NCBI GenBank assembly: GCA_036852015.1
Contig: JAANDG010000038.1
Span: 434,001 to 498,000, forward strand
Direction: 5' to 3'
From: Pelodera strongyloides
Lineage: Eukaryota > Nematoda > Chromadorea > Rhabditida > Rhabditidae
DNA: 64,000 nt
In this document: piece after piece, positions 54,365 through 64,000 of the stretch
How the letters are laid out: the number at the start of each line of letters is the position of its first letter
Numbering within the stretch: the stretch's first letter is position 1
Made by a program: the position numbers and the translations under genes
The notes under the pieces: model-generated
What the model was told of the DNA's origin: nothing
Databases searched by the model: none
What the model saw: the letters and a program-made list of their open reading frames with translations, nothing else

Positions 54365-54402
54365 CTCTTCTCCGACTAGCGGGGTCGGACTTCGGCCGAT
54401 TG
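54365..54402. repeat. Dispersed hairpin repeat copy B
   Basis: CTCTTCTCCGACTAGCGGGG then TCGGACTTCGGCCGATT matches 46814-46850 over about 37 bases with a few substitutions. The upstream hairpin of copy A is missing. Confidence 0.75.
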
Positions 54403-54991
54403 ATACTAGTTTTAAAACTAATAATTTTGCGCAATTGTAAAAAACACATGATGTACTAAAATGCAGCACAAATTTCGTGTTATAAATCCCGGTTGTATAG
54501 AACCTGTAAAATAAGTATAAATAGTAGACAGTGGAACCTATGAACCCGTCTCTTTCTATCTCGCTCTGTCTCTCTCGCACTCTCTCTATTCTTGCTTTAC
54601 CTCTTTCTGTTTGATCTCTTCTCGCGCTTCACCTTCACTTTTTTTTTCCTACTCCGCTTTCTCCCTCCACCTGTCCTCAAACACCTCTCCTTGTCACTCT
54701 CGCCTGCCCACCATTCCACCTATATATATCCGTTACATTATTCATATGTACGTCTATGCCGGTCGATCGTCATATGTTTTGTCGGTTACACTTTTTTATA
54801 ATAAAATGTTTAGGTAGTGTGGGAAATCAGCCATCAAGTAGATCTTCCGGACCATTCAGAATCTGGTGAAGACAGCGTGATGCGACACGAAGAGATAAGT
54901 GGAAGGAGGAGATATTCATTTATTCGATGTGGATAAAGGTTCGATTTGTTGTATTTTTCAGAATTATAAAGTTGGTTAGTAGCTTTGCTAG

Positions 54992-55077
54992 TTCGGGTCG
55001 AAAGAGAACACGCAGGAGTATAAGTAGATCACGATCCCGTGATAGAAGGGACCATTATGGGAGAGATGAAAAGAAGG
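54992..55077 (+). CDS. Candidate RS-rich exon, unidentified gene
   Basis: One frame reads SSGRKRTRRSISRSRSRDRR followed by DHYGRDEKKG, typical of the RS domain of splicing-related proteins. It follows a possible acceptor (GCTAG) and ends near GGGCAAGC, which could be a GC donor. A second stretch, about 55377-55525 plus, reads LSRRERRDKPREPP and runs into the first satellite unit. I cannot join these into a gene or find RNA-recognition motifs. It may be a fragment of a gene overtaken by the satellite. Confidence 0.35.
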
Positions 55078-55475
55078 GCAAGCTTGAATTTCCTTGTTTT
55101 TGTGTGTGTGCGTGTGTGTGTGTCGCAGAGTTGTTCAGTATAGAATGGAATGTAATAGAATTCGACTGTACAAGCACAGACCTCGTCTCGACCTGATCTT
55201 ATACAAGGATTCTTTACGGTGATTGGGTCTCATCAGTAAGATGGCCACCGCTTTGTTATGAATATGGAATAATGAATGGGAGTAGTTGTCCTGCGGTATG
55301 GGGCTGAGTGTGTATAGCGAGTGGCGATGTGCTGTTACCTTCGCTCTCTCCTTTCCGCGCGCTCGTTGACAGGGAAAACAGGGAAAATCAATGGCGATGA
55401 GGCCGGCCGATATATTGCCAGCCTCTGGCAAGGGAATATCCTTATCTCGTCGAGAAAGGCGAGACAAACCCCGTG

Positions 55476-56117
55476 AACCGCCAATTGGCATTGGAGCAGC
55501 TGGAGTTTTTGGCATTGTTTGAGAGTGAACTTCGTATTTGTTTGAGCTTAGAAATATGTTGAGACTTGGGGTGCTCCCTTGTTCAACCGAGAACCGCCAA
55601 TTGGCATTGGAGCAGCTTGAGTTTTTGGCATTGTTTGAGAGTGAACTTCGTATTTGTTTGAGCTTAGAAATATGTTGAGACTTGGGGTGCTCCCTTGTTC
55701 AACCCCGTGAACCGCCGTTTCTCGAGGAATTGGCATTGGAGCATCTTGAGTTTTTGGCATTGTTTGAGAGTGAACTTCGTATTTGTTTGAGCTTAGAAAT
55801 ATGTTGAGACTTAAGGTGCTCCCTTGTTCAACCCCGTGAACCGCCGTTTCTCGAGGAATTGGCATTGGAGCATCTTGAGTTTTTGGCATTGTTTGAGAGT
55901 GAACTTCGTATTTGTTTGAGCTTAGAAATATGCTGAGACTTGGGGTGCTCCCTTGTTCAACCCCGTGAACCGCCAATTGGCATTGGAGCAGCTTGAGTTT
56001 TTGGCACTGTTTGAGAGTGAACTTTGTATTTGTTTGAGCTTAGAAATATGTTGAGACTTAGGGTGCCCCCTTGCTCAACTCCGAGAACCGCGTCTTCTCG
56101 GGGAATTGGCATTGGAG
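55476..56117. repeat. Divergent edge of the megasatellite (129-bp type units)
   Basis: About five units related to the 129-bp monomer, some shortened by deletion. They differ from the main array at many positions (GAGAGTGAACTTCG for GAGGGTGAACTTTG, CCCGTGAACCG for TCCGAGAACCG). Most of these differences change residues in the open minus-strand frame, which argues against coding constraint. Confidence 0.9.
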
Positions 56118-56344
56118 CCAGGGCATAAAACTCGTCGGGAAAAGCTCAAAACCACCATCCAAATATATGTAGTGTTTCCGAAACTCTCTATCTCTTTATG
56201 ATACGTTTCTGATTTTCACCATACCTAATATTCTAATCCCGACGGTGGTATGGCTATGAGCTCAAGACCACCATCTAAATTTATGCAATATGCTAATTCG
56301 GATGGTGGTTTCGTCGGTGAGAGCGTCAACGAGTTTATGCCATG
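56118..56344. mobile_element. Inverted-repeat element inserted in a satellite unit
   Basis: A satellite unit is split by 227 bp whose ends pair (GGCATAAAACTCGT against ACGAGTTTATGCC) and whose interior has ACCACCATC in both orientations. The 7-bp repeat ATTGGAG at 56111-56117 and 56345-56351 flanks it, a plausible target-site duplication near the 8-bp size of hAT elements. Confidence 0.8.
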
Positions 56345-59300
56345 ATTGGAGCAACTTCAGGTGTTGGCATTGTTTGAGGGTGAACGTTGACCGTCGAGAT
56401 CCATCTGAGGTTTAGTTATTATGTTTTGGGTTAAGTTAGAAGTAGGATAGAGAGCGAGAGTACTTTGCCGTTGTTGTTCTGCTATTCTATGCTTTCATTG
56501 ACTTCGTTGGACGATGAGGCTTCGATGCATCTTCTCGACGTAAGATCCCATCCCGTTTGTCGCCAATGAGGAATCCCATCTGCTGCTGCATAGATTTGGT
56601 TAGTGTGCACCATTATTTGATTTTATGAAAATTTGTTTGCAACACTGAGTGAGGGGTGAACTTTGTATTTGTTTGAGCTTAGAAATATGTTGAGACTTGG
56701 GGTGCTCCCTTGTTCAACTCCGAGAACCGCGTCTTCTCGGGGAATTGGCATTGGAGCAGCTTCAGGTTTTGGCATTGTTTGAGGGTGAACGTTTGACCGT
56801 CGAGATCCATCTGAGGTTTAGTTATTATGTTTTGGGTTAAGTTAGAAGTAGGATAGAGAGCGAGAGTACTTTGCCGTTGTTGTTCTGCTATTCTATGCTT
56901 TCATTGACTTCGTTGGACGATGAGGCTTCGATGCATCTTCTCGACGTAAGATCCCATCCCGTTTGTCGCCAATGAGGAATCCCATCTGCTGCTGCATAGA
57001 TTTGGTTAGTGTGCACCATTATTTGATTTTATGAAAATTTGTTTGCAACACTGAGTGAGGGGTGAACTTTGTATTTGTTTGAGCTTAGAAATATGTTGAG
57101 ACTTGGGGTGCTCCCTTGTTCAACTCCGAGAACCGCGTCTTCTCGGGGAATTGGCATTGGAGCAGCTTCAGGTTTTGGCATTGTTTGAGGGTGAACTTTG
57201 TATTTGTTTGAGCTTAGAAATATGTTGAGACTTGGGGTGCTCCCTTGTTCAACTCCGAGAACCGCGTCTTCTCGGGGAATTGGCATTGGAGCAGCTTCAG
57301 GTTTTGGCATTGTTTGAGGGTGAACTTTGTATTTGTTTGAGCTTAGAAATATGTTGAGACTTGGGGTGCTCCCTTGTTCAACTCCGAGAACCGCGTCTTC
57401 TCGGGGAATTGGCATTGGAGCAGCTTCAGGTTTTGGCATTGTTTGAGGGTGAACTTTGTATTTGTTTGAGCTTAGAAATATGTTGAGACTTGGGGTGCTC
57501 CCTTGTTCAACTCCGAGAACCGCGTCTTCTCGGGGAATTGGCATTGGAGCAGCTTCAGGTGTTGGCATTGTTTGAGGGTGAACGTTGACCGTCGAGATCC
57601 ATCTGAGATTTAGTTATTATGTTTTGGGTTTAGTTAGAAGTAGGACAGAGAGCGAGAGTACTTTGCCGTTGTTGTTCTGCTATTCTTTGCTTTCATTGAC
57701 TTCGTTGGACGATGAGGCTTCGATGCATCTTCTCGACGTAAGATCCCATCCCGTTTGTCGCCAATGAGGAATCCCATCTGCTGCTGCATAGATTTGGTTA
57801 GTGTGCACCATTATTTGATTTTATGAAAATTTGTTTGCAACACTGAGTGAGGGGTGAATTTTGTATTTGTCTTGAGCTTAGAAATATGTTGAGACTTGGG
57901 GTGCTCCCTTGTTCAACTCCGAGAACCGCGTCTTCTCGGGGAATTGGCATTGGAGCAGCTTCAGGTTGGGGAATTGGCATTGTTTGAGGGTGAACGTTGA
58001 CCGTCGAGATCCATCTGAGATTTAGTTATTATGTTTTGGGTTTAGTTAGAAGTAGGGATAGAGAGCGAGAGTACTTTGCCGTTGTTGTTCTGCTATTCTT
58101 TTGCTTTCATTGACTTCGTTGGACGATGAGGCTTCGATGCATCTTCTCGACGTAAGATCCCATCCCGTTTGTCGCCAATGAGGAATCCCATCTGCTGCTG
58201 CATAGATTTGGTTAGTGTGCACCATTATTTGATTTTATGAAAATTTGTTTGCAACACTGAGTGAGGGGTGAACTTTGTATTTGTCTGAGCTTAGAAATAT
58301 GTTGAGACTTGGGGTGCTCCCTTGTTCAACTCCGAGAACCGCGTCTTCTCGGGGAATTGGCATTGGAGCAGCTTCAGGTTTTGGCATTGTTTGAGGGTGA
58401 ACTTTGTATTTGTTTGAGCTTAGAAATATGTTGAGACTTGGGGTGCTCCCTTGTTCAACTCCGAGAACCGCGTCTTCTCGGGGAATTGGCATTGGAGCAG
58501 CTTCAGGTTTTGGCATTGTTTGAGGGTGAACTTTGTATTTGTTTGAGCTTAGAAATATGTTGAGACTTGGGGTGCTCCCTTGTTCAACTCCGAGAACCGC
58601 GTCTTCTCGGGGAATTGGCATTGGAGCAGCTTCAGGTTTTGGCATTGTTTGAGGGTGAACTTTGTATTTGTTTGAGCTTAGAAATATGTTGAGACTTGGG
58701 GTGCTCCCTTCCCTTGTTCAACTCCGAGAACCGCGTCTTCTCGGGGAATTGGCATTGGAGCAGCTTCAGGTTTGGCATGGCATTGTTTGAGGGTGAACGT
58801 TGACCGTCGAGATCCATCTGAGATTTAGTTATTATGTTTTGGGTTTAGTTAGAAGTAGGACAGAGAGCGAGAGTACTTTGCCGTTGTTGTTCTGCTATTC
58901 TTTGCTTTCATTGACTTCGTTGGACGATGAGGCTTCGATGCATCTTCTCGACGTAAGATCCCATCCCGTTTGTCGCCAATGAGGAATCCCATCTGCTGCT
59001 GCATAGATTTGGTTAGTGTGCACCATTATTTGATTTTATGAAAATTTGTTTGCAACACTGAGTGAGGGGTGAATTTTGTATTTTGTATTTGTCTGAGCTT
59101 AGAAATATGTTGAGACTTGGGGTGCTCCCTTGTTCAACTCCGAGAACCGCGTCTTCTCGGGGAATTGGCATTGGAGCAGCTTCAGGTGTTTGGCATTGTT
59201 TGAGGGTGAACGTTGACCGTCGAGATCCATCTGAGATTTAGTTATTATGTTTTGGGTTTAGTTAGAAGTAGGATAGAGAGCGAGAGTACTTTGCCGTTGT

Positions 59301-62300
59301 TGTTCTGCTATTCTTTGCTTTCATTGACTTCGTTGGACGATGAGGCTTCGATGCATCTTCTCGACGTAAGATCCCATCCCGTTTGTCGCCAATGAGGAAT
59401 CCCATCTGCTGCTGCATAGATTTTTTTGGTTAGTGTGCACCATTATTTGATTTTATGAAAATTTGTTTGCAACACTGAGTGAGGGGTGAACTTTGTATTT
59501 GTCTGAGCTTAGAAATATGTTGAGACTTGGGGTGCTCCCTTGTTCAACTCCGAGAACCGCGTCTTCTCGGGGAATTGGCATTGGAGCAGCTTCAGGTTTT
59601 GGCATTGTTTGAGGGTGAACTTTGTATTTGTTTGAGCTTAGAAATATGTTGAGACTTGGGGTGCTCCCTTGTTCAACTCCGAGAACCGCGTCTTCTCGGG
59701 GAATTGGCATTGGAGCAGCTTCAGGTTTTGGCATTGTTTGAGGGTGAACTTTGTATTTGTTTGAGCTTAGAAATATGTTGAGACTTGGGGTGCTCCCTTG
59801 TTCAACTCCGAGAACCGCGTCTTCTCGGGGAATTGGCATTGGAGCAGCTTCAGGTTTTGGCATTGTTTGAGGGTGAACGTTGACCGTCGAGATCCATCTG
59901 AGATTTAGTTATTATGTTTTGGGTTTAGTTAGAAGTAGGACAGAGAGCGAGAGTACTTTGCCGTTGTTGTTCTGCTATTCTTTGCTTTCATTGACTTCGT
60001 TGGACGATGAGGCTTCGATGCATCTTCTCGACGTAAGATCCCATCCCGTTTGTCGCCAATGAGGAATCCCATCTGCTGCTGCATAGATTTGGTTAGTGTG
60101 CACCATTATTTGATTTTATGAAAATTTGTTTGCAACACTGAGTGAGGGGTGAATTTTGTATTTGTCTGAGCTTAGAAATATGTTGAGACTTGGGGTGCTC
60201 CCTTGTTCAACTCCGAGAACCGCGTCTTCTCGGGGAATTGGCATTGGAGCAGCTTCAGGTTTTGGCATTGTTTGAGGGTGAACTTTGTATTTGTTTGAGC
60301 TTAGAAATATGTTGAGACTTGGGGTGCTCCCTTGTTCAACTCCGAGAACCGCGTCTTCTCGGGGAATTGGCATTGGAGCAGCTTCAGGTTTTGGCATTGT
60401 TTGAGGGTGAACTTTGTATTTGTTTGAGCTTAGAAATATGTTGAGACTTGGGGTGCTCCCTTGTTCAACTCCGAGAACCGCGTCTTCTCGGGGAATTGGC
60501 ATTGGAGCAGCTTCAGGTTTTGGCATTGTTTGAGGGTGAACGTTGACCGTCGAGATCCATCTGAGATTTAGTTATTATGTTTTGGGTTTAGTTAGAAGTA
60601 GGACAGAGAGCGAGAGTACTTTGCCGTTGTTGTTCTGCTATTCTTTGCTTTCATTGACTTCGTTGGACGATGAGGCTTCGATGCATCTTCTCGACGTAAG
60701 ATCCCATCCCGTTTGTCGCCAATGAGGAATCCCATCTGCTGCTGCATAGATTTGGTTAGTGTGCACCATTATTTGATTTTATGAAAATTTGTTTGCAACA
60801 CTGAGTGAGGGGTGAATTTTTGTATTTGTCTGAGCTGAGCTTAGAAATATGTTGAGACTTGGGGTGCTCCCTTGTTCAACTCCGAGAACCGCGTCTTCTC
60901 GGGGAATTGGCATTGGAGCAGCTTCAGGTTTTGGCATTGTTTGAGGGTGAACTTTATTTGTTATTTTTTTTGTTTGTTAGAATAGGATAGAGACTTTGGT
61001 TTTTGGTATTTGTTGCTTCTTGTTGAGACTTAGAATTGCGTGATCTGAGACTTGGCAGCAGGTTTGCATTGTTTGAGGGTGAACTTTGTATTTGTTTGAG
61101 CTTAGAAATATGTTGAGACTTGGGGTGCTCCCTTGTTCAACTCCGAGAACCGCGTCTTCTCGGGGAATTGGCATTGGAGCAGCTTCAGGTTTTGGCATTG
61201 TTTGAGGGTGAACGTTGACCGTCGAGATCCATCTGAGATTTAGTTATTATGTTTTGGGTTTAGTTAGAAGTAGGACAGAGAGCGAGAGTACTTTGCCGTT
61301 GTTGTTCTGCTATTCTTTGCTTTCATTGACTTCGTTGGACGATGAGGCTTCGATGCATCTTCTCGACGTAAGATCCCATCCCGTTTGTCGCCAATGAGGA
61401 ATCCCATCTGCTGCTGCATAGATTTGGTTAGTGTGCACCATTATTTGATTTTATGAAAATTTGTTTTGCAACACTGAGTGAGGGGTGAATTTTGTATTTG
61501 TCTGAGCTTAGAAATATGTTGAGACTTGGGGTGCTCCCTTGTTCAACTCCGAGAACCGCGTCTTCTCGGGGAATTGGCATTGGAGCAGCTTCAGGTTTTG
61601 GCATTGTTTGAGGGTGAACTTTGTATTTGTTTGAGCTTAGAAATATGTTGAGACTTGGGGTGCTCCCTTGTTCAACTCCGAGAACCGCGTCTTCTCGGGG
61701 AATTGGCATTGGAGCAGCTTCAGGTTTTGGCATTGTTTGAGGGTGAACTTTGTATTTGTTTGAGCTTAGAAATATGTTGAGACTTGGGGTGCTCCCTTGT
61801 TCAACTCCGAGAACCGCGTCTTCTCGGGGAATTGGCATTGGAGCAGCTTCAGGTTTTGGCATTGTTTGAGGGTGAACGTTGACCGTCGAGATCCATCTGA
61901 GATTTAGTTATTATGTTTTGGGTTTAGTTAGAAGTAGGACAGAGAGCGAGAGTACTTTGCCGTTGTTGTTCTGCTATTCTTTGCTTTCATTGACTTCGTT
62001 GGACGATGAGGCTTCGATGCATCTTCTCGACGTAAGATCCCATCCCGTTTGTCGCCAATGAGGAATCCCATCTGCTGCTGCATAGATTTGGTTAGTGTGC
62101 ACCATTATTTGATTTTATGAAAATTTGTTTGCAACACTGAGTGAGGGGTGAATTTTGTATTTGTCTGAGCTTAGAAATATGTTGAGACTTGGGGTGCTCC
62201 CTTGTTCAACTCCGAGAACCGCGTCTTCTCGGGGAATTGGCATTGGAGCAGCTTCAGGTTTTGGCATTGTTTGAGGGTGAACTTTGTATTTGTTTGAGCT

Positions 62301-64000
62301 TAGAAATATGTTGAGACTTGGGGTGCTCCCTTGTTCAACTCCGAGAACCGCGTCTTCTCGGGGAATTGGCATTGGAGCAGCTTCAGGTTTTGGCATTGTT
62401 TGAGGGTGAACGTTGACCGTCGAGATCCATCTGAGATTTAGTTATTATGTTTTGGGTTTAGTTAGAAGTAGGACAGAGAGCGAGAGTACTTTGCCGTTGT
62501 TGTTCTGCTATTCTTTGCTTTCATTGACTTCGTTGGACGATGAGGCTTCGATGCATCTTCTCGACGTAAGATCCCATCCCGTTTGTCGCCAATGAGGAAT
62601 CCCATCTGCTGCTGCATAGATTTGGTTAGTGTGCACCATTATTTGATTTTATGAAAATTTGTTTGCAACACTGAGTGAGGGGTGAATTTTGTATTTGTCT
62701 GAGCTTAGAAATATGTTGAGACTTGGGGTGCTCCCTTGTTCAACTCCGAGAACCGCGTCTTCTCGGGGAATTGGCATTGGAGCAGCTTCAGGTTTTGGCA
62801 TTGTTTGAGGGTGAACTTTGTATTTGTTTGAGCTTAGAAATATGTTGAGACTTGGGGTGCTCCCTTGTTCAACTCCGAGAACCGCGTCTTCTCGGGGAAT
62901 TGGCATTGGAGCAGCTTCAGGTTTTGGCATTGTTTGAGGGTGTGAACGTTGACCGTCGAGATCCATCTGAGATTTAGTTATTATGTTTTGGGTTTAGTTA
63001 GAAGTAGGACAGAGAGCGAGAGTACTTTGCCGTTGTTGTTTCTGCTATTCTTTGCTTTCATTGACTTCGTTGGACGATGAGGCTTCGATGCATCTTCTCG
63101 ACGTAAGATCCCATCCCGTTTGTCGCCAATGAGGAATCCCATCTGCTGCTGCATAGATTTGGTTAGTGTGCACCATTATTTGATTTTATGAAAATTTGTT
63201 TGCAACACTGAGTGAGGGGTGAATTTTGTATTTGTCTGAGCTTAGAAATATGTTGAGACTTGGGGTGCTCCCTTGTTCAACTCCGAGAACCGCGTCTTCT
63301 CGGGGAATTGGCATTGGAGCAGCTTCAGGTTTTGGCATTGTTTGAGGGTGAACTTTGTATTTGTTTGAGCTTAGAAATATGTTGAGACTTGGGGTGCTCC
63401 CTTGTTCAACTCCGAGAACCGCGTCTTCTCGGGGAATTGGCATTGGAGCAGCTTCAGGTTTTGGCATTGTTTGAGGGTGAACGTTGACCGTCGAGATCCA
63501 TCTGAGATTTAGTTATTATGTTTTGGGTTTAGTTAGAAGTAGGACAGAGAGCGAGAGTACTTTGCCGTTGTTGTTCTGCTATTCTTTGCTTTCATTGACT
63601 TCGTTGGACGATGAGGCTTCGATGCATCTTCTCGACGTAAGATCCCATCCCGTTTGTCGCCAATGAGGAATCCCATCTGCTGCTGCATAGATTTGGTTAG
63701 TGTGCACCATTATTTGATTTTATGAAAATTTGTTTGCAACACTGAGTGAAGGGGTGAATTTTGTATTTGTCTGAGCTTAGAAATATGTTGAGACTTGGGG
63801 TGCTCCCTTGTTCAACTCCGAGAACCGCGTCTTCTCGGGGAATTGGCATTGGAGCAGCTTCAGGTTTTGGCATTGTTTGAGGGTGAACTTTGTATTTGTT
63901 TGAGCTTAGAAATATGTTGAGACTTGGGGTGCTCCCTTGTTCAACTCCGAGAACCGCGTCTTCTCGGGGAATTGGCATTGGAGCAGCTTCAGGTTTTGGC
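56345..64000. repeat. Megasatellite with two alternating unit types (129 bp and 276 bp)
   Basis: Unit A is 129 bp (starts CTTCAGGTTTTGGCATTG). Unit B is about 276 bp (starts CGTTGACCGTCGAGATCC, ends GAGTGAGGGGTGAA). B begins near 56384, 56790, 57581, 57995, 58798, 59212, 59878, 60541, 61213, 61877, 62411, 62946 and 63481. The number of A units between successive B units is 1, 4, 1, 4, 1, 3, 3, 2 (irregular), 3, 2, 2, 2, then at least 2. Copies are nearly identical and the array leaves the window. A is 43 codons long and open in one minus frame; B has an open plus frame from a non-ATG start. I do not regard either as coding. Confidence 0.97.
60952..61078. repeat. Irregular patch inside the megasatellite
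   Basis: Here a unit A breaks off into a divergent T-rich segment (TTTGTTATTTTTTTTGTTTG, then GTTGCTTCTTGTTGAGAC) that partly recalls unit A and unit B words before regular units resume. It looks like a local rearrangement or slippage product. Confidence 0.75.

Larger units (their letters stand above)
53355..54960. other. NAT10 3' flank
   Basis: This probably begins with the NAT10 3' UTR. AATAAA at 53895-53900 could be its polyadenylation signal. A dispersed hairpin repeat follows at 54365-54402, then a pyrimidine-rich stretch at 54545-54720. No convincing gene. Confidence 0.5.

Noticed and set aside
57585..63666. Repeated 60-residue plus-strand frames in the 276-bp unit
   Set aside because: They begin at TTG, not ATG, and are identical because the satellite units are identical. 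No domain, splice or promoter context.
57029..63978. Minus-strand open frames of 2-4 repeats of a 43-residue proline-rich unit (MPKPEAAPMPIPRE)
   Set aside because: They follow from 129 being a multiple of 3 with one stop-free frame, which is not rare by chance over 43 codons. Divergent units at the array edge differ mostly by residue-changing substitutions, so coding constraint is not supported.

Overview
The window is nuclear DNA of an animal. Genes are split into many short exons with GT-AG introns, mostly tens to several hundred bases long. Five protein-coding genes can be spliced by eye into continuous, in-frame proteins of typical metazoan families. One combines a Death domain with an IRAK/Pelle-type kinase, which points to Metazoa. 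Small introns and many short inverted-repeat transposons and satellites fit an invertebrate, perhaps an early-branching one such as a sponge. The sequence alone does not fix the species.

Layout. 1-5.4 kb: mostly non-coding, with one candidate coding exon on the minus strand (518-619) and GA/CT microsatellites. 5.45-8.8 kb: a TTAA-flanked inverted-repeat element abutting a 24-hairpin array of a 126-bp satellite. 8.8-12.1 kb: two more TTAA elements, no gene seen. 12.1-20.9 kb, minus: RAD54B-like recombination ATPase, 22 exons recognised, N-terminal exon(s) not found. Its introns carry a 44-bp minisatellite, a degenerate minisatellite and a TTAA element. 23.4-26.3 kb, minus: complete ARF6-like small GTPase (175 aa, 6 exons). 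28.4-32.7 kb, plus: IRAK-like kinase (511 aa, 14 exons). 33.2-40.7 kb, plus: NOL9/Grc3-type polynucleotide kinase (19 exons, about 637 aa). 41.6-53.4 kb, plus: complete NAT10/Kre33-type RNA cytidine acetyltransferase (30 exons, 1044 aa). 54.9-55.5 kb: traces of an RS-rich coding sequence. 55.5-64 kb: a megasatellite built from a 129-bp unit and a 276-bp unit, running off the window.

Functional connections. NOL9 and NAT10 are consecutive genes on the same strand. In other animals both act in the nucleolus on pre-rRNA, NOL9 in ITS2 end processing and NAT10 in 18S acetylation and small-subunit assembly. RAD54B (homologous recombination), ARF6 (membrane traffic at the cell surface) and the IRAK-like kinase (Toll/IL-1 type signalling) are unrelated neighbours. 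No new enzymatic system was found. The most distinctive features are the repeats and how they meet genes. A TTAA element ends at the 3' splice site of NAT10 exon 9 and supplies its pyrimidine-rich run and the A of the AG. Every 126-bp satellite unit carries an inverted repeat. Many copies of a minisatellite inside RAD54B carry a CRE-type palindrome. Exon boundaries were placed by hand from splice signals, reading frame and family similarity; no alignment was run.
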